Positions 20,761 through 22,899 of a DNA stretch of 22,899 nucleotides are shown here, piece by piece. The stretch is from Pelargonium cotyledonis (taxonomy: Eukaryota > Streptophyta > Magnoliopsida > Geraniales > Geraniaceae), in the NCBI GenBank assembly GCA_036897625.1, contig JAYMTA010000934.1:1-22899 (forward strand), in the 5' to 3' direction. A program made the translations under genes and the position numbers. A model generated the notes under the pieces. The model ran no database searches. It saw only the letters and a list, made by a program, of their open reading frames with translations, and was not told the origin of the DNA. The stretch's first letter is position 1, and each line of letters opens with the position of its first letter.

Positions 20761-21457
20761 CTCTTTCATTAGAACATCAATCCCCAAGAGAGAAGAGCAC
20801 ATTTTGTGGTGTTTGAAGTTGGAGTCCGACAGAACATTCACTTCAACTCATCAATTGAATGTAGAATTTCTATAGCAATTAATCCCCTCGAAAATGCAAT
20901 AGTTAAATACAGAGTTTTCAATCAATAATAATAATAACAACAACAACATTATTTTATTCTAATTAACAAATTGAAGATTCTATACTTTCTTGCTCGAGAC
21001 AGAAAGGATCCACCATTTCCTTTTTGGATTAAACAACACAACACAACTTACATTAAACTTCACAAGGATACTAAATAATTAATTCAAAGCAAGTGATAAA
21101 AAAACAATTTGTGATGGACTTTTGTATTGCAAATTTGCAAGTAGTATAGGACTGAAGCTTATATTATAATTATTAACAATAAAACAACAAATGTATTAGA
21201 TTAAGTTTTATAAAATGAGTAGCTATTAGGCATGACATTTGTCCTGATTGGAGGTGCAGAACATGTTGGGCAATATTCATCAATTTTTAGAGCACCTGAC
21301 ACATATTGTCATGTTAGCACTACATACTGTTAGATTTGTTTAGAGAATAGTTGATAACTATGATAAAAAAAAATTAGAAATAATGGCGCATTGAATGGAA
21401 CAACGTCGAATAAAAATAAAAAGTAAATGCACGTAATTCCTATGAATATGTCACTTA
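20761..21457. other. AT-rich intergenic DNA, no gene seen
   Basis: Contains an (ataat)/(caa) simple stretch near 20923-20948. I see no coding frame of note and no transposon ends. Confidence 0.6.
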
Positions 21458-22133
21458 GGTATCGTTTGGTTCAAAGAAATTAAAATACCATGAATTGTGA
21501 ATATTACGGAAATGTAGATTATATGAATAAAGATTACTGGAAAGTTGATAATATTATGTTTGTACAAGTGAGAAGAATCTAAATTATTTTGTTTGGAATA
21601 AATAAACTGAAAATAAAAATTTTAGAAAAATGTGAAAAATTACGTGTATATCCTTTTCTATTATCATGTTTGTTAAACATATTTTCACGAGACAATGTAA
21701 ATTTCGAATGAGATAAATTTATTTGTTTAATTCAAAAGTGTAACATTAAATATATAGGTATATTAACATATTTTTGTATTTTAATAGTACATATTTTTTT
21801 TGTAAGACGATCTTAGTCGCTCTTATAGCGCTACACGGATAAAAAAAAATGGTATAATTGTAGTATAATATATGATTTGTGAATAAAAACATAAAAAAAT
21901 TTAAGGGGTATAAATGTCACTCAAGAATCCAAAGGGTAGGAAAGTTACCATGAATCACAAATATCACCTATTAGAAGATATTTTGTTTTCAGGGTTTAGG
22001 GATGATTTTAAATTCTATGAATCATCATTTTACATTCTCTCTCCTATGACTAACTTTACACAAACACAAGAAAATGAACTTTTCTATTGACTTTGTCACT
22101 TTCCCTTGTTGAATCGGGGTACCAAACGACACC
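21458..22133. mobile_element. Non-autonomous TIR element, 676 bp
   Basis: The left end ggtatcgtttggttc and the reverse complement of the right end (ggtgtcgtttggtacc) form terminal inverted repeats of about 15 bp. GGT.TCGTTTGGT ends resemble PIF/Harbinger (Tourist-like) or hAT-like plant MITEs. The flanks are tta on the left and tat on the right, so the target-site duplication is not clear (TA at best). The interior is AT-rich with no transposase frame. Confidence 0.65.
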
Positions 22134-22530
22134 TATATGTTGATGTTTTCACCACTGTTACATGGTTGGGTTGTGTTGATGTTCAAGTTTCAAACTCTAC
22201 TGGATAATTTCATTGCAGGAGAGTTAAAATGAATATACATAATTGAAAAATTATTTAAACTAATTTAACGTCATCACTTTTTACGTGAGAAGCAAAGAAG
22301 TATAAATTAATTAGTTAATTACACGTAGCCGCAATCAACTATTGACTGAATACATCTAGTCATTATAAACTATTGGTCTTGACATTTAGTACTTATAAAC
22401 TTTACATTTAACGGTTTAGTCAGTTAAATCTAACTAAAACACACTAATTCTCATCACACGTTTGCATATGCCTCAAATTATTTTTAAAATACCAATTTTA
22501 CCCTTGTCATTATTGTTCTTCATTGTTTAA
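22134..22530. other. AT-rich intergenic DNA with weak internal repeats
   Basis: No gene is seen. tagtcattataaactattgg (about 22357) and tagtacttataaactttaca (about 22388) are a diverged direct repeat about 31 bp apart, likely a relic of a dispersed repeat. Confidence 0.5.
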
Positions 22531-22632
22531 AGATTCCGGCAACTATATGAAACTTCAAATGTTGCCGGAATCTGGATTTTGTTGCCGGAATCTGGATTTA
22601 ATTGCCTAAATTTGTTCCTGAAATCTGAATTT
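22531..22632. repeat. Hairpin plus 20-bp tandem repeat
   Basis: agattccggcaac (22531-22543) is the exact reverse complement of gttgccggaatct (22561-22573), giving a 13-bp stem with a 17-nt loop. The right arm is part of a 20-bp unit (gttgccggaatctggatttt) repeated at 22581-22600 almost exactly and again, degenerate, at about 22613-22632. Confidence 0.85.
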
Positions 22633-22813
22633 TTTCTTGAATGAGTTTTTTTTATGTATTAATCGCAACAATCCAACAAATTGAAGAGATTTGGTCTTTA
22701 AAAATTACAAAAAATAATAATAAAAATCAAATCTCATCAAAAAATTACAACAAAAAATCAAATATGGTCCACAAATTGAACCAGATCTGGTTTGGTGAGC
22801 CACCCGCCCGAGC

Positions 22814-22879
22814 CACCGCCGTCCCAACCTAGACCCACTGTCGTCCCATCCCAGACCCACCGCCGTTCGTCTCTGGACC
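22814..22879. repeat. GC-rich 22-bp unit in three tandem copies at the right edge
   Basis: Units at 22814-22835, 22836-22857 and 22858-22879 each begin cac(c/t)g(c/t)cgt and end gacc. The base composition changes abruptly from AT-rich to GC-rich near 22795, which may mark the start of another gene or transposon beyond the window. No frame is long enough to identify it. Confidence 0.7.
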
Positions 22880-22899
22880 CGACGACTCCAGATCTGCTC

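Noticed and set aside
22641-22832. Small plus-strand ORF at the right end
   Set aside because: Asn/Lys-rich translation of AT-rich DNA with no conserved features.

Overview
The window is nuclear DNA of a flowering plant, most likely a eudicot. Two spliced protein-coding genes with plant-specific families, AT-rich GT-AG introns, L1-type LINEs carrying an RNase H domain, Stowaway-type MITEs and AT-rich intergenic DNA all point that way. I cannot name the species.

Left third (1-9240): a nest of transposable elements. A LINE on the minus strand (LINE A) runs off the left edge; only its 5' region and a decayed ORF1 (DUF4283 domain plus CCHC knuckle) are inside. A MITE-like inverted repeat follows (about 1531-1770). 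Then comes an essentially complete but dead minus-strand LINE (LINE B, 1851-8965, about 7.1 kb) with a 5' UTR, ORF1 (DUF4283-like, zinc knuckle) and ORF2 (endonuclease, reverse transcriptase, zf-RVT, RNase H). An 18-bp target-site duplication with one mismatch fixes both ends of LINE B. It appears to have landed inside an older AT-rich repeat.

Middle (9240-19200): two convergent host genes. On the plus strand (10078-12820) a six-exon gene encodes a 268-residue tetraspanin that I recognise as the TET18/TOM2A clade. On the minus strand (18088-13889) a five-exon gene encodes a protein of about 968 residues with an N-terminal FPGCLGR motif, a VAKLMGL motif and a C-terminal DUF4378 region, i.e. 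the TON1-recruiting-motif (TRM)/LONGIFOLIA-related group. From memory the Arabidopsis counterparts carry consecutive locus numbers (At2g20230, At2g20240), so the pair looks like ancient conserved microsynteny. Small transposons sit in the introns and between the 3' ends: Stowaway MITEs at 10976-11177 and 13066-13295, and a SINE-like fragment near 15210-15330.

Right end (19200-22899): gene-poor AT-rich DNA with short repeats, a 676-bp TIR element (21458-22133), an inverted/tandem repeat cluster (about 20343-20760), hairpins and a GC-rich 22-bp triplication at the edge. I see no coding gene here.

I found no exotic or new multi-gene system. The most useful results are the two spliced gene models, the exact LINE B boundaries, the overlap of ORF1 stop and ORF2 start in LINE B, and the paired gene order.
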